NCBI GenBank assembly: GCA_027485165.1
Contig: JAIXRN010000070.1
Location: 1 to 57,892 of the forward strand
Source of the DNA: Rubrivivax sp.
GTDB lineage: Bacteria > Pseudomonadota > Gammaproteobacteria > Burkholderiales > Burkholderiaceae_C
DNA length: 57,892 bases
Direction of reading: 5' to 3'
Position 1 is the stretch's first letter, and every line of letters begins with the position of its first letter. A program made the position numbers and the translations under genes. The notes beneath the pieces are model-generated. The model did not search any database. It saw only the letters and a list, made by a program, of their open reading frames with translations, and was not told where the DNA came from. Of the stretch, positions 36,555 through 44,091 are shown in pieces.

Positions 36555-37266
36555 AAAGACCCAGGATCAGCGCGGCAAGCGCAAACCATTGAAAAGCGTA
36601 GCCGTAGTGTTTGTGCACACCGGTGGAGGGGGCGGGCCAGTCGCGCCAGAGCCCGTCGGCACCGGCCCTGGGCGATGGCCCCGCAGCAGCGCCGGGCGCT
36701 GCAGCGTCCAGCTGCAGCAGGGACAGTGGCCGAAGCTTCAGCCGCCATTCCCGACCGTAGGCCTGCAGGTCGAGATTCTGTCGTATCGGCCCCGCCGCTT
36801 CGGCTTCGAATTCGTACAACCGCCCTGGCGGGGGGGCAATGCGGCCGCTGACGCGGACCAGGCCTGTCGGCGTTTCTGGAGGCTGCACGCGGCTACGGTC
36901 GGCGGCATCGCGCGGCTGCCAACCGCGCTGCACCAGCACGGCTGTGCCATCGGCCAGCAGCAGCGGCGTGACGACATAGAAACCCGGCCGACCCTGCATC
37001 TGCCGGTTGTCCAGGTAGACAGTGGCTTCGGTCTGCCACTGGCCGCTGAGCGTGATGCGCCGGTGGTGCTGGTCGGCCGCGCTGGCAGCATCCAGGGCAA
37101 GGTCGCCCATGGCCAGCGGCGGCAAGGCCCGGCGCTCGTCGAGCGCGGCCTGCAGCGCGGTCTTCTGCGCCGCACGGTCCAGCTGCCAGACACCCAGCCG
37201 CGCCGTCAGCGCCACGCTCAGGATGGCGGCCAGCAAGATGACGGCCTTGCCCCGGTTCAAGCGCAT
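36514..37266 (-). CDS. surf1: SURF1 family cytochrome oxidase assembly protein
   Basis: A 250-aa protein with an N-terminal helix (about 8-26, followed by ARLGVWQLDRAAQK) and a C-terminal helix (about 225-243) bracketing a periplasmic domain. The SURF1 pattern is present: RRITLSGQW, VYLDNRQMQGRPGFYVVTPL, VLVQRGWQPRD and HYGYAFQWFALA near the end. It aids heme A insertion into subunit I. The start is ATG 37266, only 30 bases from the divergent small membrane gene. Confidence 0.93.
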   Translation of the reverse strand: MRLNRGKAVILLAAILSVALTARLGVWQLDRAAQKTALQAALDERRALPPLAMGDLALDAASAADQHHRRITLSGQWQTEATVYLDNRQMQGRPGFYVVTPLLLADGTAVLVQRGWQPRDAADRSRVQPPETPTGLVRVSGRIAPPPGRLYEFEAEAAGPIRQNLDLQAYGREWRLKLRPLSLLQLDAAAPGAAAGPSPRAGADGLWRDWPAPSTGVHKHYGYAFQWFALAALILGLYVWFQIIRPRVRR

Positions 37267-37296
37267 GAGCGCGACCGAGGCCGATAATGCCAGCGG

Positions 37297-37521
37297 ATGA
37301 AAAGCTTTTTTGTCGTGATGCTCATCGGCGTACTGCTGGCACTGGCAGGCGCGGGCCTGTTCATGCTGCGCAAGAGCGACGACGGCGAGAACCAGCGCAG
37401 CAACCGGATGGCGCGTGCGCTGGCCTTGCGCGTGGCGCTGTCGGTGGCGCTGTTTGCGTTCATCCTGTTCAGCTGGTTCATGGGCTGGGTGAAGCCCGGT
37501 GGTCTGCCGATCAGCCCCTGA
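37297..37521 (+). CDS. Small twin-transmembrane protein, DUF2909-like
   Basis: A 74-aa protein with two membrane helices (about 4-24 and 45-65) separated by a polar loop KSDDGENQRSNRM. It is the only plus-strand gene inside the cox region, convergent with coxC and nearly back-to-back with SURF1. Small proteins of this kind sit in the same spot in other Burkholderiales. The function is unknown; a role near the oxidase is inferred from position only. Confidence 0.8.
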   Translation: MKSFFVVMLIGVLLALAGAGLFMLRKSDDGENQRSNRMARALALRVALSVALFAFILFSWFMGWVKPGGLPISP

Positions 37522-37548
37522 ACGCAGGCTGAATGCTTGCAGGCTGAA

Positions 37549-37572
37549 GGCCCGCAGCGCGCGCCGCGGGCC
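37549..37572. terminator. Inverted repeat between convergent coxC and small membrane gene
   Basis: GGCCCGC (37549-37555) and GCGGGCC (37566-37572) form a 7-base GC stem with a 10-base loop in the 57-base convergent gap. No T-run follows on either strand, so it could act as a bidirectional, factor-assisted terminator at most. Confidence 0.4.
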
Positions 37573-37578
37573 CTGGCG

Positions 37579-38463
37579 TCAAAGCCAGTAAACCACGACG
37601 TACAGCCCTAGCCAGACCACGTCGACGAAGTGCCAGTACCAGGCTGCGCCTTCGAAGCCGAAGTGACGCTTGGGCGTGAAGTGCCCCTTCATCAGGCGCA
37701 GCGTGATGAACAGCAGCATCAGCATGCCCACCAGCACGTGGAACCCGTGGAAGCCCGTCAGCATAAAGAAGGTGCTGCCGAAGATGCCCGAGCTGAGCTT
37801 GAGGTTCAGGTCGGTGTAGGCGTGGTAGTACTCGTAGCCCTGCACCACCAGGAAGGTGGCGCCCAGGGCGACGGTGATCCACATCCAGGCGATCGTCTTC
37901 GCGCGCTGGTTGGCGATCAGCGCATGGTGGGCGATGGTCAGCGTCACGCCTGAAGTCAGCAGCAGGGCCGTGTTGATGGTCGGCAGGGGCCAGGGGCCCA
38001 TGGTCGCGAAAGGCTCGACCGTGCCGGCCGGCGAAGCCGTGATGCCGCCGCCGGCGCTGGGCCAGATGGCCTTGAAGTCGGGCCACAGGATCTGGTGGTC
38101 CAGGTTGCCCAGCATCGGCACCGAATGGACGCGGGCCCAATACAGGGCGCCGAAGAAGGCAGCGAAGAACATCACCTCGCTGAAGATGAACCAGCTCATG
38201 CTCCAGCGGAACGACACATCGATGCGGTCTGAATACAGGCCGCCTTCGCTTTCCTTCACGGCTTCGCTGAACCACAGGTACATCACGCCCAGCCACACGG
38301 CCAGGCCGGCCAGCACCACGTAGGCGGCCCAGCCCGCGCCGTTCACCCACTGGCCGGCGCCGAAGATCAGCAGGAACAGGCCGGCGGCCATCATCACCGG
38401 GTACCGAGATGGCGCTGGAACGTAGTAGTACGGGGTACTGCCCGCAGGGGAGGTGGCTGCCAT
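37579..38463 (-). CDS. ctaE: Cytochrome c oxidase subunit III
   Basis: A 294-aa protein with seven membrane helices. Typical sequence includes RWSMSWFIFSEVMFFAAFFG with the conserved Glu of helix III, INTALLLTSGVTLTIAHHAL and the C-terminal GFEGAAWYWHFVDVVWLGLY. It stabilises subunit I and proton uptake. The start is ATG 38463, and it is the last gene of the DUF2244-to-coxC minus-strand operon. Confidence 0.97.
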   Translation of the reverse strand: MAATSPAGSTPYYYVPAPSRYPVMMAAGLFLLIFGAGQWVNGAGWAAYVVLAGLAVWLGVMYLWFSEAVKESEGGLYSDRIDVSFRWSMSWFIFSEVMFFAAFFGALYWARVHSVPMLGNLDHQILWPDFKAIWPSAGGGITASPAGTVEPFATMGPWPLPTINTALLLTSGVTLTIAHHALIANQRAKTIAWMWITVALGATFLVVQGYEYYHAYTDLNLKLSSGIFGSTFFMLTGFHGFHVLVGMLMLLFITLRLMKGHFTPKRHFGFEGAAWYWHFVDVVWLGLYVVVYWL

Positions 38464-38498
38464 GTCTGTCTTGCTCCAGATGATCGGTCGGGGTGGGT

Positions 38499-38729
38499 TC
38501 AGGTGGCGATGCCGCTGCCCACGACCCAGCGCACCAGCAGCACGAGCACGGCAATGAACAGCAGTACACCGACGATGCCGGCAATGATGACGTGCACTGG
38601 ATTGAGCTTCTGCACGTCGGCTTCAAACGCAGAGCGGCGGCGCACGCCGAAGAAGGACCAGCCCACGGCCTGCACGGTCTGCCAGAACGAGCCGCTGCGC
38701 TGGGTGGCGTCCTTCAGCTCGTCGCTCAC
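38499..38729 (-). CDS. DUF2970 small membrane protein of the cox operon
   Basis: A 76-aa protein with one C-terminal membrane helix (about 45-70) after an N-terminal segment SFWQTVQAVGWSFFGVRRR typical of DUF2970. I chose GTG 38729-38727, which overlaps the ctaG stop as GTGA; a longer in-frame extension from 38963 lies entirely inside ctaG. Genes of this family stand between ctaG and coxC in many betaproteobacteria, with an unknown role. Confidence 0.85.
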   Translation of the reverse strand: MSDELKDATQRSGSFWQTVQAVGWSFFGVRRRSAFEADVQKLNPVHVIIAGIVGVLLFIAVLVLLVRWVVGSGIAT

Positions 38730-39397
38730 AGCGGCTTGGCTCCGGTGGCGATGATGGCTGCAGCGGGGGCCGCAACCCCGGGGGCCGGGGCCAGGCCCAG
38801 CTGGCCCGCCGGCGCGGCCGGCACCTTGCCGCCCACTTCGAAAAAGGTGTAGGACAGGGTGATGGTGGTCACGTCCTTGGGCAACTTGGGGTCGATGACG
38901 AAGGCCACCGGCCATTCGCGCGCTTCGCCGGGCTTCAGGGTGTATTCGTTGAAGCAGAAGCATTCCAGCTTGTTGAAGTGCGGGCTGGCGTGGCGCGGTG
39001 CGTAGCTGGGAATGGCCTGCGCGGCCATGGTGCGGTTCTGGATGTTCTTGAAGCTGTACATCACCGTGGCGAGTTCGCCCGGATGCACCTGCACCGAACG
39101 CACGGCCGGCTTGAAGTCCCAGGGGCCGCGAGCATTGGCATCGAACTCGACCGTGATGGTGCGCGAGGTGTCGACCTGCGAATTCGTGCTCTTGCCATGC
39201 TTGCCCGTCCAGCTGCCGCTGGACACGCGCTGTTCGCTCAGGCTCAGGATGTTGATGCCCAGGGCTTCGCAGATGGCCCGGTACATCGGCACCAGGGCAT
39301 AGCCGAAGCCGAACATCACCGCCGCCACGACCAGCAGCTTGCCCAGCAGGCGCCGGTTGTCGGCCAGGATCAGGCGCATGCGCGCAGGGCGGGCCAT
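38726..39397 (-). CDS. ctaG: Cytochrome c oxidase copper assembly protein CtaG/Cox11
   Basis: A 223-aa protein with an N-terminal helix (about 18-38) and a periplasmic immunoglobulin-like domain. The copper-binding CFCF motif is present in LECFCFNEYTLKPGE, with the conserved AVPMYRAICEALG-type segment (here LVPMYRAICEALG) after the helix. It delivers copper to the CuB site of subunit I. The C-terminal tail is Ala/Pro-rich and longer than usual. The start is ATG 39397, three bases after the upstream 37-aa gene. Confidence 0.95.
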   Translation of the reverse strand: MARPARMRLILADNRRLLGKLLVVAAVMFGFGYALVPMYRAICEALGINILSLSEQRVSSGSWTGKHGKSTNSQVDTSRTITVEFDANARGPWDFKPAVRSVQVHPGELATVMYSFKNIQNRTMAAQAIPSYAPRHASPHFNKLECFCFNEYTLKPGEAREWPVAFVIDPKLPKDVTTITLSYTFFEVGGKVPAAPAGQLGLAPAPGVAAPAAAIIATGAKPL

Positions 39398-39400
39398 GCT

Positions 39401-39514
39401 TCAGCCGCCGATGAAGATGATCTTGGCCACGAAACCCAGGGCAAAGATGCCCGCCAGGCTGGCCAGGATCAAGGCCAGCCGGACATTGGCCTTGCGCTGC
39501 TGTTCAGTGGGCAT
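39401..39514 (-). CDS. 37-aa cytochrome oxidase small assembly protein
   Basis: Below the size of normally tracked ORFs but well supported by position. ATG 39514 opens a frame beginning MPTEQQRKANVRLALILASL, with one membrane helix (about 12-31), ending in VAKIIFIGG and a TGA at 39401. Short single-helix proteins of this type occur between coxA and ctaG in Burkholderiales. The gene lies in the 162-base gap between these two genes. A role in oxidase assembly is inferred from context. Confidence 0.8.
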   Translation of the reverse strand: MPTEQQRKANVRLALILASLAGIFALGFVAKIIFIGG

Positions 39515-39559
39515 GGGCTTGCGGGGTTCGTGGTGCTGCGGGCCTGCGGGCCGATGCCG

Positions 39560-41194
39560 TCAGCCCACCACGCGCGTGGCGGTGACGTCCAGCTTGGGCG
39601 GGTTTTCGAAGGTGTGCCAGGGGGCCGGCGAAGGCACTTCCCATTCCAGCCCTTCGGCCCCTTCCCAGGGCTTCTGCGGCGCCGGCTGGCCCTTGCCGCG
39701 CATCATCGGGATCACGACGAAGACGAAGAAGTAGACCTGCATCAGCCCGAAGCCAAAGGCGCCGATCGACGCCACCATGTTGAAGTCGGCGAACTGCATC
39801 GGGTAGTCGGCATACCGACGCGGCATGCCGGCCAGCCCCAGGAAGTGCATCGGGAAGAAGGTGACGTTGAAGAAGATCAGCGAGCCCCAGAAATGGATCT
39901 TGCCGCGCGTCTCGCTGTACATCACGCCGGTCCACTTCGGGCCCCAGTAGTAGACGCCCGCGAACAGGGCGTACAGCGAACCGGCTACCAGCACGTAGTG
40001 GAAGTGGGCCACGACGTAATAGGTGTCCTGTAACTGGATGTCCACCGGCGCCATGGCCAGGATCAGACCCGTGAAGCCTCCCATCGAGAACACGAACAGG
40101 AAGCCGACCGCGAACAGCATCGGGGTCTCAAAGGTCATCGAACCCTTCCACATGGTGGCGATCCAGTTGAAGATCTTCACGCCCGTGGGCACGGCGATCA
40201 GCATGGTCGCGTACATGAAGAACAGCTGGCCCGTCACCGGCATGCCAGTGGTGTACATGTGGTGGGCCCAGACGATGAACGACAGGATGGCGATCGACGA
40301 CGTGGCATACACCATCGACGTGTAGCCGAACAGCCGCTTGCGCGCGAAGGCCGGGATGATGGCGCTGACGATGCCGAAGGCCGGCAAGATCATGATGGAG
40401 ACCTCGGGGTGGCCGAAAAACCAGAAGATGTGCTTGTACATCACCGGGTCGCCGCCGCCGGCGGGGTTGAAGAAGCTGGTGCCGAAGTGGCGGTCGGTCA
40501 GCGTCATCGTGATGGCACCGGCCAGCACCGGCATCACGGCGATCAGCAGATAGGCCGTGATCAGCCAGGTCCAGCAGAACAGCGGCATCTTCATCAGCGT
40601 CATGCCGGGCGCGCGCATGTTCAAGATCGTGACGATGATGTTGATGCTGCCCATGATCGAGCTGGCGCCCATGATGTGCATCGCGAAGATGCCGGCGTCC
40701 ATGCTGGGGCCCATCTGCAGCGTCAGCGGGGCGTAGAGCGTCCAGCCTGCCGCCGGGGCACCGCCAGGCATGAAGAAGCTGCCCACCAGCATCAGCGCGG
40801 CCGGGATCAGCAGCCAGAAGCTGAGGTTGTTCATGCGCGCGAAGGCCATGTCCGACGCGCCGATCTGCAGCGGGATCATCCAGTTCGCGAAGCCCACGAA
40901 GGCCGGCATGATGGCCCCGAAGACCATGATCAGCCCGTGCATCGTGGTCAGCTGGTTGAACAGCTGCGGGTTCACGAACTGCAGGCCGGGCTGAAACAAC
41001 TCCGCGCGGATGCCCAGGGCCAGCACGCCGCCCACCATCAGCATCGCGAAGCTGAACAGCAGGTACATCGTGCCGATGTCCTTGTGGTTGGTGGCGAACA
41101 GCCAGCGCCGCCAACCATGCGGCTGGCCATGGGCGTGGTCATGGTCGTGCGCGTGACCGTGCGCGTGGCCTTGGGGGTCGAGAACTGCGCTCAT
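39560..41194 (-). CDS. ctaD: Cytochrome c oxidase subunit I (A-type), with serine at the cross-linked tyrosine position
   Basis: A 544-aa heme-copper oxidase subunit with 12 membrane helices. The expected ligands are visible: TMHGLIMVFG (heme a), HHMYTTGM (CuB pair) and VVAHFHYVL (heme a3/a). The D-channel Asp region (DMAFARMNN) and K-channel Lys region (VPTGVKIFNW) look intact. The helix VI motif reads GHPEVSIMILP: His262 and Glu264 are present, but Ser266 (codon TCC at 40399-40397) stands where A-type enzymes have the Tyr that is cross-linked to His. The N-terminal 30 residues are His-rich (HAHGHAHDHDHAHG). The start is ATG 41194; the enzyme pairs with CtaC and CtaE. Confidence 0.96.
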   Translation of the reverse strand: MSAVLDPQGHAHGHAHDHDHAHGQPHGWRRWLFATNHKDIGTMYLLFSFAMLMVGGVLALGIRAELFQPGLQFVNPQLFNQLTTMHGLIMVFGAIMPAFVGFANWMIPLQIGASDMAFARMNNLSFWLLIPAALMLVGSFFMPGGAPAAGWTLYAPLTLQMGPSMDAGIFAMHIMGASSIMGSINIIVTILNMRAPGMTLMKMPLFCWTWLITAYLLIAVMPVLAGAITMTLTDRHFGTSFFNPAGGGDPVMYKHIFWFFGHPEVSIMILPAFGIVSAIIPAFARKRLFGYTSMVYATSSIAILSFIVWAHHMYTTGMPVTGQLFFMYATMLIAVPTGVKIFNWIATMWKGSMTFETPMLFAVGFLFVFSMGGFTGLILAMAPVDIQLQDTYYVVAHFHYVLVAGSLYALFAGVYYWGPKWTGVMYSETRGKIHFWGSLIFFNVTFFPMHFLGLAGMPRRYADYPMQFADFNMVASIGAFGFGLMQVYFFVFVVIPMMRGKGQPAPQKPWEGAEGLEWEVPSPAPWHTFENPPKLDVTATRVVG

Positions 41195-41235
41195 GCTGGG
41201 GTGTCCTTCTTCGAATTCGCCGACGCGGCTGCGTG

Positions 41236-42426
41236 TTACTTGCGGGCCGCCACGATCTCGGCAGGCTGCACGAGCTTGCCGGTCTGGTTGCTCCAGGAAT
41301 TCTTCGTGTAGGTGATGACGGCGGCGATCTCGGTGTCCGAAAGCTGCTTCCATGCCGGCATGGCGCCATTGTTGGCACCGTTGAGCAGGATGTTGACCTG
41401 CGCCGCCACGTCGTTCAGCACGATGGCGCTGCCGTCCAGGGGCTTGATGGGGCCGGCGCCCTTGCCGTCAGGCCGATGGCAGGCAGCGCAATTCGAGGCG
41501 TACACCTTTTCACCGCGGGCCACCAGCTCTGCCAGCTGCCAGGTCTTGCTGGGGTCGTCGGCCAGCGCGGCCAGTTCCTTCTTCTTCGTCGCCACCCAGG
41601 CCGCGTAGTCTGCCTTGCTCAGCACCTTCACGTGGATGGGCATGTAGGCGTGTTCCTTGCCGCAGAGTTCTGCGCACTGGCCGTAGAAATCGCCCGTCTT
41701 CTCGGCGCGGAACCAGGTGTCGCGCACGAAGCCGGGGATGGCGTCCTGCTTCACGCCCAGCGAAGGCACCATCCAGGCATGGATCACGTCGTTGGCAGTG
41801 GTGACGATGCGGATCTTCTGGTCCACCGGCACCACCAGCGGGTTGTCGACCTTCAGCAGGTAGTTGTCGCCGCTGGGCTTGCCGCTGTCGGACATCATGC
41901 GGTGCGACAGGTCCAGGGTGGACAGGAAGTTGATGCCTTCGCCCTCGCCCTTCAGGTAGTCGTAGCCCCACTTCCACTGGTAGCCGGTGGCCTTGATGGT
42001 GATGTCGGCGTTGCTGGTGTCCTTCATCGCCACCACGGTGCGCGTGGCCAACGCCCCCATGCCGATGACGATGGCAAACGGGATGATCGTCCAGGCGATT
42101 TCGACGGCCACGCTTTCGTGGAAGTTGGCGGCCTTGTGGCCCACCGACTTGCGGTGCTTGAGGATGGAATAAAACATCACGCCGAACACGGCGACGAAGA
42201 TGACGACGCAGATCGTCAGCACGATGTAGTGCAGGGTGTGCTGCTGCTGGGCGATGGCCGTGACCGGCGGGTGCATGTCCAGCTGGCGCACAGCCGGGCC
42301 GCCAGGCAGGTCGTTCACCGCTTGCTGCGCCTGGGCGGCAGCGGTGGCCCACAGCGCCATCAGGGCTGTAGCCAGCCGCGCACCATGCGCTTGCCACGCG
42401 GCCAGGGGGGTGGTCGTCATCTTCAT
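41236..42426 (-). CDS. ctaC: Cytochrome c oxidase subunit II fused to a cytochrome c domain
   Basis: A 396-aa protein with a signal peptide (about 1-33, ending AQA), two membrane helices (about 65-87 and 107-128) and a CuA cupredoxin domain. CuA ligands lie in DVIHAWMVP and CAELCGKEHAYMP, and the aromatic electron-entry patch is YQWKWGYDY. A C-terminal class I cytochrome c domain carries the heme site CAACH (about residues 312-316), giving a caa3-type subunit II that can receive electrons through its own heme. The start is ATG 42426, 10 bases after the DUF2244 stop. Confidence 0.97.
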   Translation of the reverse strand: MKMTTTPLAAWQAHGARLATALMALWATAAAQAQQAVNDLPGGPAVRQLDMHPPVTAIAQQQHTLHYIVLTICVVIFVAVFGVMFYSILKHRKSVGHKAANFHESVAVEIAWTIIPFAIVIGMGALATRTVVAMKDTSNADITIKATGYQWKWGYDYLKGEGEGINFLSTLDLSHRMMSDSGKPSGDNYLLKVDNPLVVPVDQKIRIVTTANDVIHAWMVPSLGVKQDAIPGFVRDTWFRAEKTGDFYGQCAELCGKEHAYMPIHVKVLSKADYAAWVATKKKELAALADDPSKTWQLAELVARGEKVYASNCAACHRPDGKGAGPIKPLDGSAIVLNDVAAQVNILLNGANNGAMPAWKQLSDTEIAAVITYTKNSWSNQTGKLVQPAEIVAARK

Positions 42427-42436
42427 GCTTGCCAGT

Positions 42437-43015
42437 TCAGGGGGTGTCGGTGTTGTCGGGTGCCGGTGCCGCGGCCAGCGGGGCGCGACGCAAGGCGCGG
42501 CGCAGTTCCTGGGCCAGCGCGGGGCGCAATTCAGGGCGCACAAAGCGGCCGATGCAGACGGTGCGGCCTTCGCCGGACAGCTGCACCAGCGACCCCTGGC
42601 CCGCAGCGGGCTCGATGCTGAGCCACTCTGCTGTGAAATCGGTGCGCGCCATGCGGCTGCCAAAGCGCTGTTCAACGCTGAAGGAACGGCCGGCCAGCGT
42701 CAACGTTTCGCGGTCGCCGGCGTGGCGGGCAAAGGCCAGCAGCGCCACGCCCACGACCAGCAGTTCCAGCCCGGCAAACAGCAGCACGAAGGGCGCACCC
42801 TGCCACAGGAACAAACCCGAGATCAGCATCGACACTGCACACAGCGATGCGTAGAAGGCCAGCATCTGGCGCGGCGTGATCGAGCAGTTGCGCCTGAGCA
42901 GCCATTCCAGCACCGGGGCGCTGCTGCCTTGCACCAGCCGTTCGCGACCAAAAGCCCAACGCACGCCGCCATGGGCCGTTGAGGGCCATGGGCTGGACAT
43001 CGAGGAAGTGCTCAT
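42437..43015 (-). CDS. DUF2244 domain membrane protein, first gene of the cox operon
   Basis: A 192-aa protein with two adjacent membrane helices (about 52-95) and a cytoplasmic C-terminal domain (ETLTLAGRSFSVEQRFGSRM, FVRPELRPALAQELRRAL), matching DUF2244. It stands in front of coxB in many betaproteobacteria. Function is unknown. The start is ATG 43015; an earlier in-frame codon at 43126 would fall close to the inferred promoter region. Confidence 0.82.
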   Translation of the reverse strand: MSTSSMSSPWPSTAHGGVRWAFGRERLVQGSSAPVLEWLLRRNCSITPRQMLAFYASLCAVSMLISGLFLWQGAPFVLLFAGLELLVVGVALLAFARHAGDRETLTLAGRSFSVEQRFGSRMARTDFTAEWLSIEPAAGQGSLVQLSGEGRTVCIGRFVRPELRPALAQELRRALRRAPLAAAPAPDNTDTP

Positions 43016-43132
43016 CGAACAGGGTACTGCTGGGTTCGCGGGGCGGGGCCGGGGCGGGCGACACGGGTGCGAGGCAAATGAAATCCATCTGTTCGCACCC
43101 AGGCCTTCAAAAAGCCCCAGCAACAACCTTGA

Positions 43133-43161
43133 ATTCTAGCCCAGCCGGCCCAAAGCGTCAG
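43133..43161 (-). promoter_or_regulatory. Candidate sigma-70 promoter of the cox operon
   Basis: On the minus strand, CTGACG (43161-43156) is followed by a 17-base spacer and TAGAAT (43138-43133), a good match to the -35/-10 consensus (4 of 6 and 5 of 6). It leaves a leader of about 110-115 bases before the DUF2244 ATG. The -35 box overlaps the stop codon of the upstream methyltransferase gene. No activator site was identified. Confidence 0.45.
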
Positions 43162-44072
43162 CCGGGTCGGACACCCCGACGCACCAGCGACCGCATATCG
43201 TCCAGCGACACCTCGGTCTGCGCGGCCATCGGCACGCGGGGTGGCGGCTTGAAGGCATGGCCATAGACCAGCTCGAACGGCAGGGCGATGCGGCCCTCTG
43301 GCGTGCCCGCCGCTTCGGTCAGCGCCGCGGCCAGTTCGCGCTTCCAGCGCGGCGTGCGCAGCCCTGCGTGGCGCTGCAAGGCCACGTTGCCGCCCAAAGT
43401 GCGCAGTTCAGCCAGGGCGGCATCAGCATCGGGCCAGGTCAGGGTGACGGTTTCCTGGTCCATCACCGGGTCGGCAAAACCTGCAGCCACCATCATGTCG
43501 CCCAGGTCGTGCATGTCGACAAAGGGCGCATGCGCGGGGCCCCAGCCCAGCGCCCGGTAGGCGCTGCGCAGGGGCTGCAGACTGCCCGGGCCGAGAGTGG
43601 AGAACATCAAAAAGCCATCCACCGCGAGCGCGCGCTGCCACTGCTGCAGTTGGGCCTGGGGGTCGGCGGCGCCGTGCAGGGCCATGTTCGACCACAGCAG
43701 CTGGCCAGCACCCACGGGCACGGCCTGCGGTGCCAGCGGCGCCAGCGGGCCGCGGCCCCAGGCCCACCAGCGGCGCACTGGGGGCGCAGCCGGGGCGAAG
43801 GCTTCCACCGCCTGCAGCTGGGCCTGCGGATAGGCCAACTGCAGGTCGGCCAGGCCGCCGCCCACCTGCGCCGCCCACACCAATACGGTCTGGGGCTGCA
43901 ACCGCACGATGGGCAGCCGTTCGACCATGCGCCGCGCCACTTCGCCGTGCAGCCAGGGCACGGCGCCCGCGCGGTGCAGGCGGCGTTGCACCTGCTGCAA
44001 GGCAACGGGGTCGACGGGTCGGGCAGCGTGGCGGGCAGCGGGGTGTTCAGCCAAGGCGGGGCGCGCCGTCAC
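43158..44072 (-). CDS. BioC-like methyltransferase with a degenerate SAM motif
   Basis: A 304-aa protein whose C-terminal part matches the biotin-synthesis BioC/methyltransferase group next to comF in Burkholderiales (GFLMFSTLGPGSLQPLRSAY, FVDMHDLGDMMVAAGFADPV, LRTLGGNVALQRHAGLRTPR). The N-terminal SAM-binding motif, normally VLDLGCGTG, reads VLVWAAQVGGGLADL and lacks the usual acidic residue and GxGxG. Binding of SAM is therefore uncertain. The start is GTG 44072, 19 bases from the divergent comF gene; extension upstream would run over comF. Confidence 0.75.
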   Translation of the reverse strand: MTARPALAEHPAARHAARPVDPVALQQVQRRLHRAGAVPWLHGEVARRMVERLPIVRLQPQTVLVWAAQVGGGLADLQLAYPQAQLQAVEAFAPAAPPVRRWWAWGRGPLAPLAPQAVPVGAGQLLWSNMALHGAADPQAQLQQWQRALAVDGFLMFSTLGPGSLQPLRSAYRALGWGPAHAPFVDMHDLGDMMVAAGFADPVMDQETVTLTWPDADAALAELRTLGGNVALQRHAGLRTPRWKRELAAALTEAAGTPEGRIALPFELVYGHAFKPPPRVPMAAQTEVSLDDMRSLVRRGVRPG

Positions 44073-44091
44073 CGGCGCTACAGTTGCAGGG

